From Microtetraspora malaysiensis (GTDB taxonomy: Bacteria; Actinomycetota; Actinomycetes; Streptosporangiales; Streptosporangiaceae), in assembly GCF_001528665.1 (NCBI RefSeq), contig NZ_BBYJ01000020.1, forward strand, positions 62,001 to 126,000: a stretch of DNA of 64,000 nt. Reading direction: 5' to 3'. Each line of letters begins with the position of its first letter. The stretch's first letter is position 1. The position numbers and the translations under genes are program-made. Positions 1-8,311 of the stretch are shown here, piece by piece. The notes below the pieces were generated by a model, which was not told the DNA's origin, ran no database searches, and worked only from the letters and a program-made list of their open reading frames with translations.

Positions 1-338
1 GACTGCGCCCCCGGGCCCCGCGGCGAAAAGGACGGCGACGGGGAGAAGGCGTCGTGCTTGCGGCTGTCGCCCCCGCCGGCCTCGTGCGGATCGACCATCA
101 CCGCGATGCGCATCGGCCGGCCGAACTCCTGCGAGAGGGCGTGCGCGATCAGCGGGCGGAGCCGTACCTCGATGACTTCCTTGGCGAAGTCGTTCGGTGC
201 GGCGAGGAGGATGGTGTCGTTGATGAGCCCGGACGGCTGGGTCATCTGGAGGAATGCCCGCTGCTGTCCTGAAACGCCCTCATCGAGAAGGGTCCCCAAC
301 GCGCGAGCCCACACCTCGTTGAGGTCGTCGGCCTCCAT
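1..338 (-). CDS. dnaA: Chromosomal replication initiator DnaA, N-terminal part (runs off the window)
   Basis: Only the first ~112 codons are present; the gene reads leftwards out of the window. The protein starts MEADDLNEVWARAL and contains ILLAAPNDFAKEVIE and RLRPLIAHALSQEFGRP, typical of DnaA domain I, which binds the helicase and DnaA partners. The last visible part is the Ser/Pro-rich start of the linker domain. The AAA+ and DNA-binding domains lie outside. The ATG at 338 is the natural start and is divergent from rpmH. Orientation implies that oriC and dnaN lie to the left of this window. Confidence 0.95.
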   Translation of the reverse strand, partial: MEADDLNEVWARALGTLLDEGVSGQQRAFLQMTQPSGLINDTILLAAPNDFAKEVIEVRLRPLIAHALSQEFGRPMRIAVMVDPHEAGGGDSRKHDAFSPSPSFSPRGPGAQ

Positions 339-441
339 GGTCCGGCACTCCTCCCTAGCGCGGCCCCCGCGTATTCGCCGCGATCTGTTCTTCCACGCCG
401 ATCCCGGCCGAGGCTCCCCGGCGGGGCCAGCCCCCGATACG

Positions 442-473
442 TGATCCACAGAGGGATCCACACGTTATGCACA
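442..473 (+). promoter_or_regulatory. DnaA-box-like cluster upstream of dnaA
   Basis: TGATCCACA (442-450), GATCCACA (455-462) and TTATGCACA (465-473) resemble the actinobacterial DnaA box TTGTCCACA/TTATCCACA. They sit about 100-135 bp upstream of the dnaA start codon, which fits autoregulation of dnaA by DnaA. The individual matches carry one or two mismatches, so the assignment rests on clustering. Confidence 0.5.
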
Positions 474-565
474 GGCCGTCGCACAGGTCCCGGGCGCATC
501 CACGTTCGATGGAGGAGAGTCCGGAGGGTTGACAGTAGTGGTGTGCGCGACCTGGGTTCAAGACG

Positions 566-574
566 TTGTCCACA
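566..574 (+). promoter_or_regulatory. Consensus DnaA box TTGTCCACA
   Basis: TTGTCCACA at 566-574 matches the preferred high-GC actinobacterial DnaA box exactly. It lies between divergent dnaA and rpmH. Confidence 0.65.
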
Positions 575-672
575 GCCTACTGGTAGCTGTGGCTGCCTCG
601 TGTGGGCGATCTGGCACCAGGGAAAAATCGCCTCGCCGAGGGGAGAGAGCCGCTCCTTGATCGCAGTCTGGT

Positions 673-702
673 TTGACCTGTGGCAGGATTCCCGCCTAAC
701 GT
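673..702 (+). promoter_or_regulatory. Candidate rpmH promoter
   Basis: TTGACC (673-678) and TAACGT (697-702) are separated by 18 bp and lie about 115 bp upstream of the rpmH GTG. They resemble -35/-10 elements of a vegetative actinobacterial promoter. This is judged by eye only. Confidence 0.45.
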
Positions 703-817
703 GTGGAGGTCGGCTGGTCGGCGACGGCTATTTCGCATGTCCACGCACTGGCGAGCCGCATCCTTTGGAATGTTGCGCGCCCGCTCTTGCGGGTGAATCT
801 GATCCTGGAGTCCACTC

Positions 818-955
818 GTGAGCAAGCGTACTTACCAGCCGAACAACCGTCGTCGCGCGAAGACCCACGGCTTCCGGTTGCGTATGCGCACGCGTGCCGG
901 CCGCGCCATCCTGGCCGCCCGCCGTCGCAAGGGTCGCGCCGAGCTGACCGTCTGA
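818..955 (+). CDS. rpmH: 50S ribosomal protein L34
   Basis: A 45-residue basic protein starting [19 protein letters not shown], with the Arg-rich body and RKGRAELTV end of ribosomal protein L34. It is a structural component of the large ribosomal subunit. It uses a GTG start and is full length for the family. It heads the conserved rpmH-rnpA-yidD-yidC-jag-rsmG-parAB run, with rnpA following after 68 bp. Confidence 0.97.
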   Translation: MSKRTYQPNNRRRAKTHGFRLRMRTRAGRAILAARRRKGRAELTV

Positions 956-1023
956 CGAGCGAAACCGTTGTCGCCCGCCGTCGTATCGTCGGCGGGCGAT
1001 AGTCGTAGTTCAAGGAAGTTTCG

Positions 1024-1401
1024 GTGCTGCCGTCCGCGTCCCGTATGCGACGCGGTGATGAGTTCGCCGACGCGATCCGGCGCGGTCAACGCGCCGGACG
1101 CCCCACCCTGGTCGCCCACCTGAACGTGGGCGACAGCGAGGGGCAGCCGTTGGTGGGCTTCGTCGTGAGCAAGGCCGTCGGCGACGCCGTCACCAGAAAC
1201 CGGGTAAAGCGCAGGCTCAGACACCTGATGCGGGCCCGACTCCACCGGCTTCCGCGAGGTAGCCTGCTTGTGGTACGCGCCAACCCTGCTTCCGCGTCCG
1301 CGCGGAGCGAGGACCTGGCCGCCGAACTCGACACCGCGCTCGATCGTTTACTCCGGCGGCGGGGGTCCACGCCGCGGACCCTGACGGATGGACGGTCATG
1401 A
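1024..1401 (+). CDS. rnpA: Ribonuclease P protein component
   Basis: This 125-residue protein is the basic protein subunit that helps RNase P RNA remove 5' leaders from tRNA precursors. It starts [21 protein letters not shown] at a GTG codon and has the family signature block [19 protein letters not shown] (about residues 50-68), the RNA-binding RNR motif. Its stop overlaps the yidD start (ATGA), indicating translational coupling. Confidence 0.95.
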   Translation: MLPSASRMRRGDEFADAIRRGQRAGRPTLVAHLNVGDSEGQPLVGFVVSKAVGDAVTRNRVKRRLRHLMRARLHRLPRGSLLVVRANPASASARSEDLAAELDTALDRLLRRRGSTPRTLTDGRS

Positions 1402-1706
1402 CAGTCGAGCAGTCGAGTCCCGGGCGAGCGGTCGCCTCTGACACGCGGCCCACGCTGGCCGCGCGCGTGCTGCTCGTCCCGATCAAGTTCTACCGGGCGT
1501 TCATCAGCCCGGTGCTCGGGCCGCGTTGCCGATTCGAGCCGTCCTGCAGCGCCTACGGGATGGAGGCCATCGCCGTACACGGAGCGGTGCGCGGATCATG
1601 GCTGACCATCAGGCGCATCGGGCGTTGCCACCCGTTCCATCCCGGAGGTTACGACCCGGTGCCCCCACCCCGAGGCCAGTCTCACGACACAACGCAAGGG
1701 AGCTAG
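1398..1706 (+). CDS. yidD: Membrane protein insertion efficiency factor YidD
   Basis: A 102-residue protein of the YidD family, which assists YidC-dependent insertion of inner-membrane proteins. The hallmark stretch is present: the conserved [20 protein letters not shown], then a conserved [13 protein letters not shown] motif. The ATG overlaps the rnpA stop by 4 bp, and yidC follows after 4 bp, so rnpA-yidD-yidC are co-transcribed. Confidence 0.95.
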   Translation: MTVEQSSPGRAVASDTRPTLAARVLLVPIKFYRAFISPVLGPRCRFEPSCSAYGMEAIAVHGAVRGSWLTIRRIGRCHPFHPGGYDPVPPPRGQSHDTTQGS

Positions 1707-1710
1707 CTCG

Positions 1711-2667
1711 GTGGAGCTGTCATTCCTCAACTGGCTGTATACCGCCGTGGCGTGGGTGATCACCCACATCCACGCCGGTTACAGCACTTTCCTCTCCCCG
1801 GACAGCGGACTGACCTGGGCGCTGACCATCATCACGCTGACCGTGGCGATGCGGATGCTCATCTTCCCCCTCTTCCTCAAGCAGATGCGCTCGTCGAGGA
1901 AGATGCAGGAGCTCGCTCCCAAGGTGCAGGAGCTGCGCAAGAAGTACAAGAACGACAAACAGCGCATGAACCAGGAGGTCATGCGCGTCTACCAGGAGGC
2001 GGGCGCCAACCCCCTGGGCGGCTGCCTGCCCATCGTGGCGCAGTTCCCGATCTTCATCTCCATGTTCACGGTGCTCCGGGCGATCGCCGAGGACAAGGCG
2101 AAGTTCGGCATGACCCAGGAACTCGTGGACAGCGCGCGGCACGCACACGTTCTCGGGGCGCCGCTTCCCGCCACGTTCTTCACAAGCAATGCCGACATCG
2201 CGGCATTCGGCGCCGACCCGCTCATGACGAAGGTCGTCCTCGGCTGTTTCGTCGCGGTCAGCTCGCTCACCACGTTCCTCACGGTTCGCCAGAGCGTGAA
2301 GCGGTCGATGCAGCAGATGGTCGACAACCCCATGGCGCAGCAGCAGAAGATCCTGATGTATATCTCGCCGCTGTTCGCCGTCTTCAGCCTCAACTTCCAG
2401 CTCGGTCTGATCCTCTACTGGGTCACCACGAACCTGTGGACGCTCAGCCAGCAGCACTGGTTCTACAGCCGGCACCCCATGCCGGTCGTGGACGAGAAGG
2501 GCAACGTCACGACGCCGCCGCCTTCCAACGGCGTCTTCGGGAAGATACTCGGCAAGCCGAAGGCGGCCGCCCCTTCGGACACTCCGGCCCCACCGGAACC
2601 TAAGATCGTTCGTCAGCAGCAGTCGCGACAGTCGCGCAGCAAGCGGACCGGCAGCAAGAAGTCGTAG
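1711..2667 (+). CDS. yidC: Membrane protein insertase YidC/Oxa1
   Basis: This 318-residue insertase (GTG start) integrates membrane proteins with or without SecYEG. The Oxa1 core is visible: an N-terminal membrane segment, MRMLIFPLFLKQMRSSRKMQ with the basic cytoplasmic loop, GGCLPIVAQFPIFISMF and later hydrophobic helices ending near LGLILYWVTTNLWTLSQQ. The C-terminus is long and basic (RQSRSKRTGSKKS), as in Gram-positive homologues that contact the ribosome. It lacks the large periplasmic domain of Gram-negative YidC. The jag gene follows after 18 bp. Confidence 0.95.
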   Translation: MELSFLNWLYTAVAWVITHIHAGYSTFLSPDSGLTWALTIITLTVAMRMLIFPLFLKQMRSSRKMQELAPKVQELRKKYKNDKQRMNQEVMRVYQEAGANPLGGCLPIVAQFPIFISMFTVLRAIAEDKAKFGMTQELVDSARHAHVLGAPLPATFFTSNADIAAFGADPLMTKVVLGCFVAVSSLTTFLTVRQSVKRSMQQMVDNPMAQQQKILMYISPLFAVFSLNFQLGLILYWVTTNLWTLSQQHWFYSRHPMPVVDEKGNVTTPPPSNGVFGKILGKPKAAAPSDTPAPPEPKIVRQQQSRQSRSKRTGSKKS

Positions 2668-2685
2668 GAGAAGGAGAGACCGGAC

Positions 2686-3180
2686 GTGACCGAAGCCGAG
2701 GAGAGCGTCAAACCTGCTCCCGATGTCGCCGCCCTGGAGCAGGAAGGTGAGATCGCGGCCGACTACGTCGAGGGCCTGTTGGACATCGCCGACATCGACG
2801 GCGACATCGACATGGACGTCGAGGGCGACCGGGCGGTCGTTTCGGTGGTCGGCATCAAGGGCAGCGACCTGGTCGGCCCCGGCGGCGAGGTGCTGGAGGC
2901 GCTCCAGGAGCTCACCCGGCTCGCCGTGCACCGCCAGACCGGCGAGCGCTCCCGGCTCATGCTCGATGTCGGCGGCTATCGGGAGCGTCGCAGGGCCGAG
3001 CTGACCAAGATCGGCGCTGCTGCCGCGGACGACGTGAAGCGCAGTGGGGAGCCCAAGGCGCTCCAGGCGATGACGCCGTTCGAGCGGAAGATCGTGCACG
3101 ACGCGGTCGCCGCGGCCGGGCTGCGCAGCGAGTCCGAGGGCGAGGAGCCCCAGCGTTTCGTCGTCGTACTTCCCGCGTAG
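2686..3180 (+). CDS. jag: Jag/KhpB-type RNA-binding protein (KH and R3H domains)
   Basis: A 164-residue protein next to yidC, the usual place for Jag (KhpB/EloR). An acidic N-terminus is followed by a KH-like fold with GSDLVGPGGEVLEALQELTR (the GxxG loop) at about residues 60-80, and a C-terminal R3H domain with YRERRRAEL and MTPFERKIVHDAV. Homologues bind RNA and influence cell division and envelope growth. GTG start, with RBS GGAGA upstream. Confidence 0.92.
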   Translation: MTEAEESVKPAPDVAALEQEGEIAADYVEGLLDIADIDGDIDMDVEGDRAVVSVVGIKGSDLVGPGGEVLEALQELTRLAVHRQTGERSRLMLDVGGYRERRRAELTKIGAAAADDVKRSGEPKALQAMTPFERKIVHDAVAAAGLRSESEGEEPQRFVVVLPA

Positions 3181-3196
3181 TCGCGCTTTCGTTCCG

Positions 3197-3232
3197 AAGG
3201 CCGCCGATCCTCCGAGGGTCGGCGGCCTTTTC
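3197..3232 (+). terminator. Rho-independent terminator after jag
   Basis: An inverted repeat (aGGCCGCCGA / TCGGCGGCCt) is followed by TTTT, 17 bp after the jag stop. It ends the rpmH-to-jag transcription unit before rsmG. Confidence 0.75.
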
Positions 3233-3367
3233 CGTACCCGCTGGGGGAGCGCGGGCGGACATACCGGGACAGTTCGCGGGGCCAGTGGGCGGGAACGGGG
3301 GCGACCATGCGGCTCCGGCCGGAGCGGGGCGGCTACCCTTACCCCGAGAGCATCCATAGATGAGTGA

Positions 3368-4060
3368 GTGATGACGGAAAGCAACGAACTGCCCGAGGCG
3401 CCCGAGGCGGCGCGTGAGGTGTTCACCGGTGAGGCGTTGGGCAGGGCCGAGGCGTTCGCGAAGCTACTCGCGGGCCCCGGAGTGGTGCGCGGACTGATCG
3501 GGCCACGCGAGGTTCCCCGGATCTGGGATCGCCATCTGCTCAACTGCGCGGTGGTGGAGGAAGCGGTGCCCGAGGGCACCCGGCTGGTGGACATCGGTTC
3601 CGGCGCCGGTCTGCCCGGCCTCGTCCTGGCGATCGTCCGCCCCGACATCACGGTGACGTTGCTCGAACCGCTGCTGCGCCGTACGAACTTCCTGGGGGAG
3701 TGCGTGGCGGCGCTGGAGCTGGACAACGTCGAAGTGCTGCGTGGTCGTGCCGAGGAGCTGGCGCGCAAGCGCACCTTCGACATCGCCACAGCGCGGGCGG
3801 TGGCTCCGCTTGACCGACTGCTGGCGTGGTCCATGCCTCTTCTTGAGGAAGGCGGCGAACTTCTCGCCATGAAGGGCGAGCGCGCGGCCGAGGAACTCGA
3901 CGCGGCCGGGCCGCAACTCAAGGCGTACGGAGCGCGTACTGCTGAGCTTGTTACGGTTGGGCGCGGTAAGGTCGAGCCGCCCACCACTCTCGTTCGCGTC
4001 GTCGCGGGCCAGTCCCCGGTGCGGAGTGGAAAGGGCACGCGGCACCGACGGAAGAGGTGA
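3368..4060 (+). CDS. rsmG: 16S rRNA (guanine-N7) methyltransferase RsmG
   Basis: A 230-residue SAM-dependent enzyme that methylates G527 (E. coli numbering) of 16S rRNA; loss gives low-level streptomycin resistance in other bacteria. The SAM-binding motif VDIGSGAGLPGLVLAI lies near residues 74-89, with TLLEPLLRRTNFLGE and ATARAVAPLDRLLAW following as in the family. The start can be GTG 3368 or the adjacent ATG 3371. It lies upstream of parA as in most actinobacteria. Confidence 0.94.
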   Translation: MMTESNELPEAPEAAREVFTGEALGRAEAFAKLLAGPGVVRGLIGPREVPRIWDRHLLNCAVVEEAVPEGTRLVDIGSGAGLPGLVLAIVRPDITVTLLEPLLRRTNFLGECVAALELDNVEVLRGRAEELARKRTFDIATARAVAPLDRLLAWSMPLLEEGGELLAMKGERAAEELDAAGPQLKAYGARTAELVTVGRGKVEPPTTLVRVVAGQSPVRSGKGTRHRRKR

Positions 4061-4200
4061 AGGTCGTGGCGGGTGCGGCTGGGGGCCTGGGTTGGCCGGA
4101 GAATCACATCGCCGTACCCTTGGAGATCGCGTCGGTAGGTCGGCCATCGGGGGTCGGCTGGCCTTTTATCTCTGTTTCGCAGGGTGAAAGGACGACGACC

Positions 4201-5139
4201 GTGTCCCAGACCCCCCTTACTCCCGGTGATTCGCCGCTGGTACGAGAGGCACTGAGCTCTGTGGTTTCACGTGAAACAGCGACGGCCGCTCCGGCGGCCA
4301 CGCATTCGATTGGTTACTCCACGCGGGACGAGGAGGCGTGGCCCCGTCCCCCGAAGTGCCGGGTGATGACCGTGGCGAACCAGAAGGGCGGCGTCGGGAA
4401 GACCACGACCACTGTCAATCTGGCCGCGGCGCTGTCGATGCACGGGCAGCGGGTCCTGGTGGTCGACCTTGACCCGCAGGGCAACGCGTCGACGGCGTTG
4501 GCGACGGAACACCGGTCGGGCGTGCCGTCTGTCTATCAGGTGTTGGTGGACGATCTCCCGCTGGCGTCGATTGTGAAGCCGGTCCCGGAGATGCCGAACC
4601 TCTACTGCGCGCCGGCGACCCTCGATCTCGCGGGCGCCGAGATCGAGCTTGTCCCCATGGTGGGCCGGGAGACCCGGCTGAAGCGGGCATTGAACGCTTT
4701 CGACTCCATGGAGCTGGACTACATCCTGATCGACTGCCCGCCGTCACTCGGCCTGCTCACGGTGAACGCCATGGCGGCGGCGCAGGAGATTCTGATCCCC
4801 ATCCAGTGCGAGTACTACGCGCTCGAAGGGCTCACCCAGTTGATGCAGAACGTCGAGCTGGTGCGGGTCCATCTGAACCAGGAGCTGAACGTCTCCACGA
4901 TCCTGTTGACCATGTACGACGGCCGCACCCGGCTGGCTGCCCAGGTGGCCGAGGAAGTGCGGTCACACTTCGGGGACACCGTACTCAAGGCGGTCATCCC
5001 GAGAAGCGTCCGCGTCTCCGAGGCGCCCAGCTACAGCCAGTCGGTCATCACCTATGATCCAGGCTCAAGCGGCGCCCTGGCGTACAAGGAGGCCGCCCGG
5101 GAGATGGCCTACCGCGGCGCGGCGGTCACCGGGGCGTAG
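4201..5139 (+). CDS. parA: Chromosome partitioning ATPase ParA
   Basis: A ParA/Soj-type deviant Walker ATPase that moves ParB-parS complexes during chromosome segregation. The Walker A motif is KGGVGKTT; the Walker B region is YILIDCPPSLGLLTVNA. I chose the GTG at 4201 (protein MSQTPLTPGD..., 312 residues) because GAAAGGA precedes it and the N-terminus is then of family length. The same frame is open back to 4057, overlapping the rsmG stop, but that extension looks non-homologous. A perfect parS site lies within codons 22-26. parB follows after 120 bp. Confidence 0.95.
   Translation: MSQTPLTPGDSPLVREALSSVVSRETATAAPAATHSIGYSTRDEEAWPRPPKCRVMTVANQKGGVGKTTTTVNLAAALSMHGQRVLVVDLDPQGNASTALATEHRSGVPSVYQVLVDDLPLASIVKPVPEMPNLYCAPATLDLAGAEIELVPMVGRETRLKRALNAFDSMELDYILIDCPPSLGLLTVNAMAAAQEILIPIQCEYYALEGLTQLMQNVELVRVHLNQELNVSTILLTMYDGRTRLAAQVAEEVRSHFGDTVLKAVIPRSVRVSEAPSYSQSVITYDPGSSGALAYKEAAREMAYRGAAVTGA
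4264..4277. promoter_or_regulatory. parS centromere site (inside parA)
   Basis: GTTTCACGTGAAAC at 4264-4277 is the perfect 14-bp parS palindrome bound by ParB. It lies within the parA coding sequence and reads V-S-R-E-T. It is one of four identical sites within about 4 kb. Confidence 0.95.
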
Positions 5140-5259
5140 CGGGTCGCGGGCCCGCGAAACGCCCGCACGGCGGTACCCTCTCGTGGTGGAGTGCCCGGCG
5201 ACTCTGTGATCGCTGGGCACTGTCTTTCGTACGGTGTTGTGCGGTGGTAAGGAGCAGCG

Positions 5260-6216
5260 GTGTCTCAGCAGCGTCGGGGACTGGGCAAGGGCCTGGGGGC
5301 ACTGATCCCCACCGGGCCGATCGTCGAGCCGACGATCGCGGCTAGTCCACCGGCGGAGGAGCCCGCGGACTCGGGGCTGCGGCCGGTCGAGGGAGCCTAT
5401 TTCCAGGAGATCCCCCTCGACGCGATCGTGCCCAACCCGCGCCAGCCGCGTGACGTCTTCGACGGGGAGCGCCTGGACGAGCTGGCGACCTCCATCTCCG
5501 AGGTCGGCCTGCTCCAGCCGGTCGTCGTACGTGCTCTCGGCGAGGGGCGCTTCGAGCTGGTCATGGGGGAGCGGCGGTGCCGCGCCTCCAAACTCGCCGG
5601 CCTGGAGAAGATCCCCGCGATCGTGCGGGGCACCCAGGACGACGAGATGCTCCGCGAGGCGTTGATCGAGAACCTCCAGCGCGAGCAGCTCAACGCGCTG
5701 GAGGAGGGCGCGGCGTACCGCCAGCTGCTCGACGACTTCGGGGCCACCCACGAGGTTCTGGCGAAGAAGATCGGCCGGTCCCGCTCGCACATCACCAACA
5801 CGCTTCGGCTGCTCAATCTGCCGTCGAACGTCCAGATCCGCCTGGCGGCCGGGACGATCAGCGCCGGCCACGCCCGCGCGCTGCTGACTCTGGACGACCC
5901 CGCGGCCCAGGAACGCCTGGCGACGCGGATCGTCGCGGAGGGCCTCTCGGTCCGGACAGTCGAAGAGATCGTCGCCCTGGGCGAGGCCACCGCCGGTCCC
6001 GCTCCGCGCAAGCCCCGCGAGAAGAAGCCGGCGGCGCCCGCCCTGGGGAGGCTGGCGCAGCAGCTCTCTGATCATTTCGAGACCCGGGTGAAGGTGGACC
6101 TGGGCAGTCGCAAGGGCCGGATCGTGGTCGAGTTCTCCACGATCGACGACCTGGAGCGCATCATCGGCACCATGGCACCCGACAGCATCAACAGCATGCG
6201 TGAAGGCGACGAATAG
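5260..6216 (+). CDS. parB: Chromosome partitioning CTPase/DNA-binding protein ParB
   Basis: A 318-residue ParB. Start GTG 5260 with TAAGGAG upstream. Near the N-terminus RRGLGKGLGALIP is the ParA-contact segment. The ParB/Srx CTP-binding domain includes NPRQPR and ELVMGERRCRA (GERR motif, about residues 105-109). A helix-turn-helix follows (GATHEVLAKKIGRSRSHITN), then a C-terminal dimerization domain ending around ERIIGTM. It binds the parS sites mapped here and spreads on DNA. Confidence 0.96.
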   Translation: MSQQRRGLGKGLGALIPTGPIVEPTIAASPPAEEPADSGLRPVEGAYFQEIPLDAIVPNPRQPRDVFDGERLDELATSISEVGLLQPVVVRALGEGRFELVMGERRCRASKLAGLEKIPAIVRGTQDDEMLREALIENLQREQLNALEEGAAYRQLLDDFGATHEVLAKKIGRSRSHITNTLRLLNLPSNVQIRLAAGTISAGHARALLTLDDPAAQERLATRIVAEGLSVRTVEEIVALGEATAGPAPRKPREKKPAAPALGRLAQQLSDHFETRVKVDLGSRKGRIVVEFSTIDDLERIIGTMAPDSINSMREGDE

Positions 6217-6239
6217 CCAGACCGTGTGAGCGGCGTCGT

Positions 6240-6253
6240 GTTTCACGTGAAAC
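6240..6253. promoter_or_regulatory. parS centromere site
   Basis: A perfect GTTTCACGTGAAAC palindrome 24 bp after the parB stop codon. Confidence 0.95.
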
Positions 6254-6545
6254 GCGGCGCCGTTTCCGTGTCTGCCTGCGGGTAGCCGCTGTGGTGAGGT
6301 CCCCTTCTGGCCGGTCGGTACGCCGTTGGGCTCGGTAGCAGATCGGGAAGGGGAGCGCTGATTCTGGTTGCGGGCGGCGAGGAGCACCTCCGCAAGCCGC
6401 CAGATCGAGGCGGACGGCCAGCACGGCGAAGGCCGTCGGCCGCGTCGACGTTTCCGGCCCGAAAGCCGAGGTCTCCAGGCCGAGTGGCGCGGTCCGGGGT
6501 GCCTCACACGCGGGGTGTCCTGCACGGGACACAACGATGCCGCGC

Positions 6546-6649
6546 GACCACCTTCAGAGTCGCCGGTTAGGGACCGACGGCACCCCATCAGTACCCCGAT
6601 GAAACTGAGCACGGTCACGGGAGTCCTCAGAGCGGCCGAGAGGGCCCAT
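6546..6649. repeat. Direct repeat copy 1 (~105 bp)
   Basis: This segment begins GACCACCTTCAGAGTCGCCG and ends near GCCCAT. It is repeated at 6821-6925 with one 1-base indel and about four substitutions, roughly 95% identity, in the same orientation. The start-to-start distance is 275 bp. A short ORF beginning MKLSTVTGVLRAAER crosses it on the plus strand, but whether the element is coding is not clear. Confidence 0.85.
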
Positions 6650-6820
6650 CAGGTCCAGAGAGTGGGAGGCTGCCGCCGGACCGAGGCAGATAGCGGGAAC
6701 CGAGACCGACGGGGCACCTGGGAGGCGGCCGATGCAAGCCGCAGCGACTACGCCTACGCGGGCCAGGTGGCATTGAGGCGGCCAGCCACGGCGAATTCGT
6801 CGGGCAACCGATCCTGATGA

Positions 6821-6925
6821 GACCACCTTCAGAGTCGCCGGTTAGGGACCCGACGGCACCCCATCTGTACCCCGATGAAAATGAGCACGGTCACGGGAGT
6901 CCTCAGAGCGGCTGAGAGCGCCCAT
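6821..6925. repeat. Direct repeat copy 2 (~105 bp)
   Basis: Second copy of the element at 6546-6649. Here the plus-strand short frame MKMSTVTGVLRAAESAH closes with a stop immediately at the repeat end, unlike copy 1 where it runs on. That difference argues against a conserved protein product. Confidence 0.85.
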
Positions 6926-7181
6926 TGAAGATAGATGGCCGAGGGCGGAGAAGGGCGAAGGAGAACGGAAGGCGCTGTCGATTCTGCTGGTGCTGGTGTG
7001 GTTGTCCTGATGATTAGCGGTGGTTGAGAGTGCGCCCCGGCGGCGCTGCCTCCTCCTGGCGGGGCATCCTTGGCCGCGGAGGTTGACCATCCGCGTGGCC
7101 GCGTTCGCCGCACTTGGCGTGCGCGGAGCCGTCGAGGCACCGAGCGGAAGGCCCAGCATGGCTATGAGCCGCGATCGTCAA

Positions 7182-7379
7182 TCAGGAAGTACGGCGGGAG
7201 AGTGTGTCGCGGAAGTAGATCCTGGCGGCCGCCCAGACGCCGACGTGGCGGCTGTTGCCGGCAAAGGCGGTCATCGCCTTGCGGAAGCGCTTGGGGTAGG
7301 CCCAGCGGAAGCCGAGTGCGCGGTGCCTGCCCGGCTGGCGGGTGACCGGAGCACATCCCCCGAGCAGCTCTCGGTGTAG
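7182..7379 (-). pseudogene. Decayed fragment of an IS110-family transposase
   Basis: The minus-strand frame from 7379 to a stop at 7182 reads GGCAPVTRQPGRHRALGFRW, then AYPKRFRKAMTAFAGNSRHV and WAAARIYFRD. This resembles the C-terminal transposase_20 region of IS110-type enzymes (AGCxPVTxxSGK, then RFxxALxxFAxxSRHxxPWA). An in-frame stop lies just upstream and the protein ends prematurely, so only ~65 residues remain. Family recognition is from memory of conserved blocks. Confidence 0.55.
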
Positions 7380-7522
7380 CGCCTACGGGCGCCAGCCACC
7401 GCCAGAGCGCACCCTCCGGTCGATTTCGCCTCGCGCGAGCAATCATCAGCTCGCGCTCAGCACGTTCGGTCATTCCATCTCGGCCCGTGACGGAGAGCGT
7501 GAGACGGCGTGGCCGGGGAGCA

Positions 7523-7536
7523 GTTTCACGTGAAAC
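7523..7536. promoter_or_regulatory. parS centromere site
   Basis: A perfect GTTTCACGTGAAAC palindrome in the gene-poor region. Confidence 0.95.
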
Positions 7537-8297
7537 AAGAGAGGCCCGCCGGGCGGCCGGGGCCAACGATCCGCTCACGTTCCCTTCCCGCCCAGGCCGC
7601 TCCTGTCCAGCGTGTGGTCAGCAAGCCGGGGTGTCAGTGCTCCCGACGCAGGCTCGTCGCCCTGTGAGGTCTTCGGGCGGCTTGAGCGGCACGGCAAGGC
7701 ATGTAGTGGGCGCATGTAAGTGGCGGCATGACAGAGGTGGGCAGCGGAACGCGGGAGCCATGGCGGAGCGGCGCGTGGGGCTGGGGTGGAACTGGAGGCG
7801 GAGTGGCGAGCTGAGGGCGGAGTGAATCGATGCGGTACTACGAGCGGCTCGCGAGAGGGACCGCCGCCCGTGACGGAAGCGCGGCGAATGACATGGCCGG
7901 AGAAGGAGAGCGTGGGAACGGCGGGACAGGAGAGAGAGCGTGAGGAACGGCGTGGGAATCGATGCCGCACGGGGCTGTGAGTGACTCGCCAGAGGTATCT
8001 CCGGCCGGTGAGGGAGAGTGTCGAGGGGTTCGACACTCAGGGGCTGGTGGGCGCTGTGGGCCCGCCACCACATCGGCCGGGCGACGCCAAGCCCCTTGCC
8101 GCGCCGGGCTCTGGGGCCACACGCGGCGCGATGAACACATGCGGCACGAACACACCGGGCCGGGGGCCGCACCCGGACTACGACCGCACCTGAGGGCGCC
8201 AGCAGGTCGTGGGGAACGGCGGGGCAACGGAGGGAGCGCTGCCGGAATCGGCCGGGCAAGGGAGGAGGAGCTTGGGGAACGACAGGTGAGGGGAGGG

Positions 8298-8311
8298 GTT
8301 TCACGTGAAAC
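8298..8311. promoter_or_regulatory. parS centromere site
   Basis: A perfect GTTTCACGTGAAAC palindrome, about 330 bp from the 3' end of the ddl-like gene. Confidence 0.95.

Larger units (their letters stand above)
339..817. other. dnaA-rpmH divergent intergenic region
   Basis: This 479-bp non-coding region separates the divergent dnaA and rpmH genes. It contains DnaA-box-like 9-mers at 442-450, 465-473 and 566-574 and a plausible rpmH promoter at 673-702. ORFs crossing it have no family resemblance and are treated as spurious. It probably holds the dnaA promoter region with autoregulatory boxes rather than the main oriC, which in actinobacteria lies between dnaA and dnaN. Confidence 0.7.

Noticed and set aside
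339-817. Main oriC
   Set aside because: Only a few DnaA boxes are present. In actinobacteria the origin lies between dnaA and dnaN, which is left of this window.
1720-4107. A 795-codon minus-strand open frame opposite yidC, jag and rsmG
   Set aside because: It is antisense to three well-recognized genes, is Arg/Pro/His-rich without any domain, and is explained by high GC codon bias.
4057-4200. N-terminal extension of ParA starting at the rsmG stop
   Set aside because: The 48 extra residues do not resemble ParA; GTG 4201 has a proper RBS.
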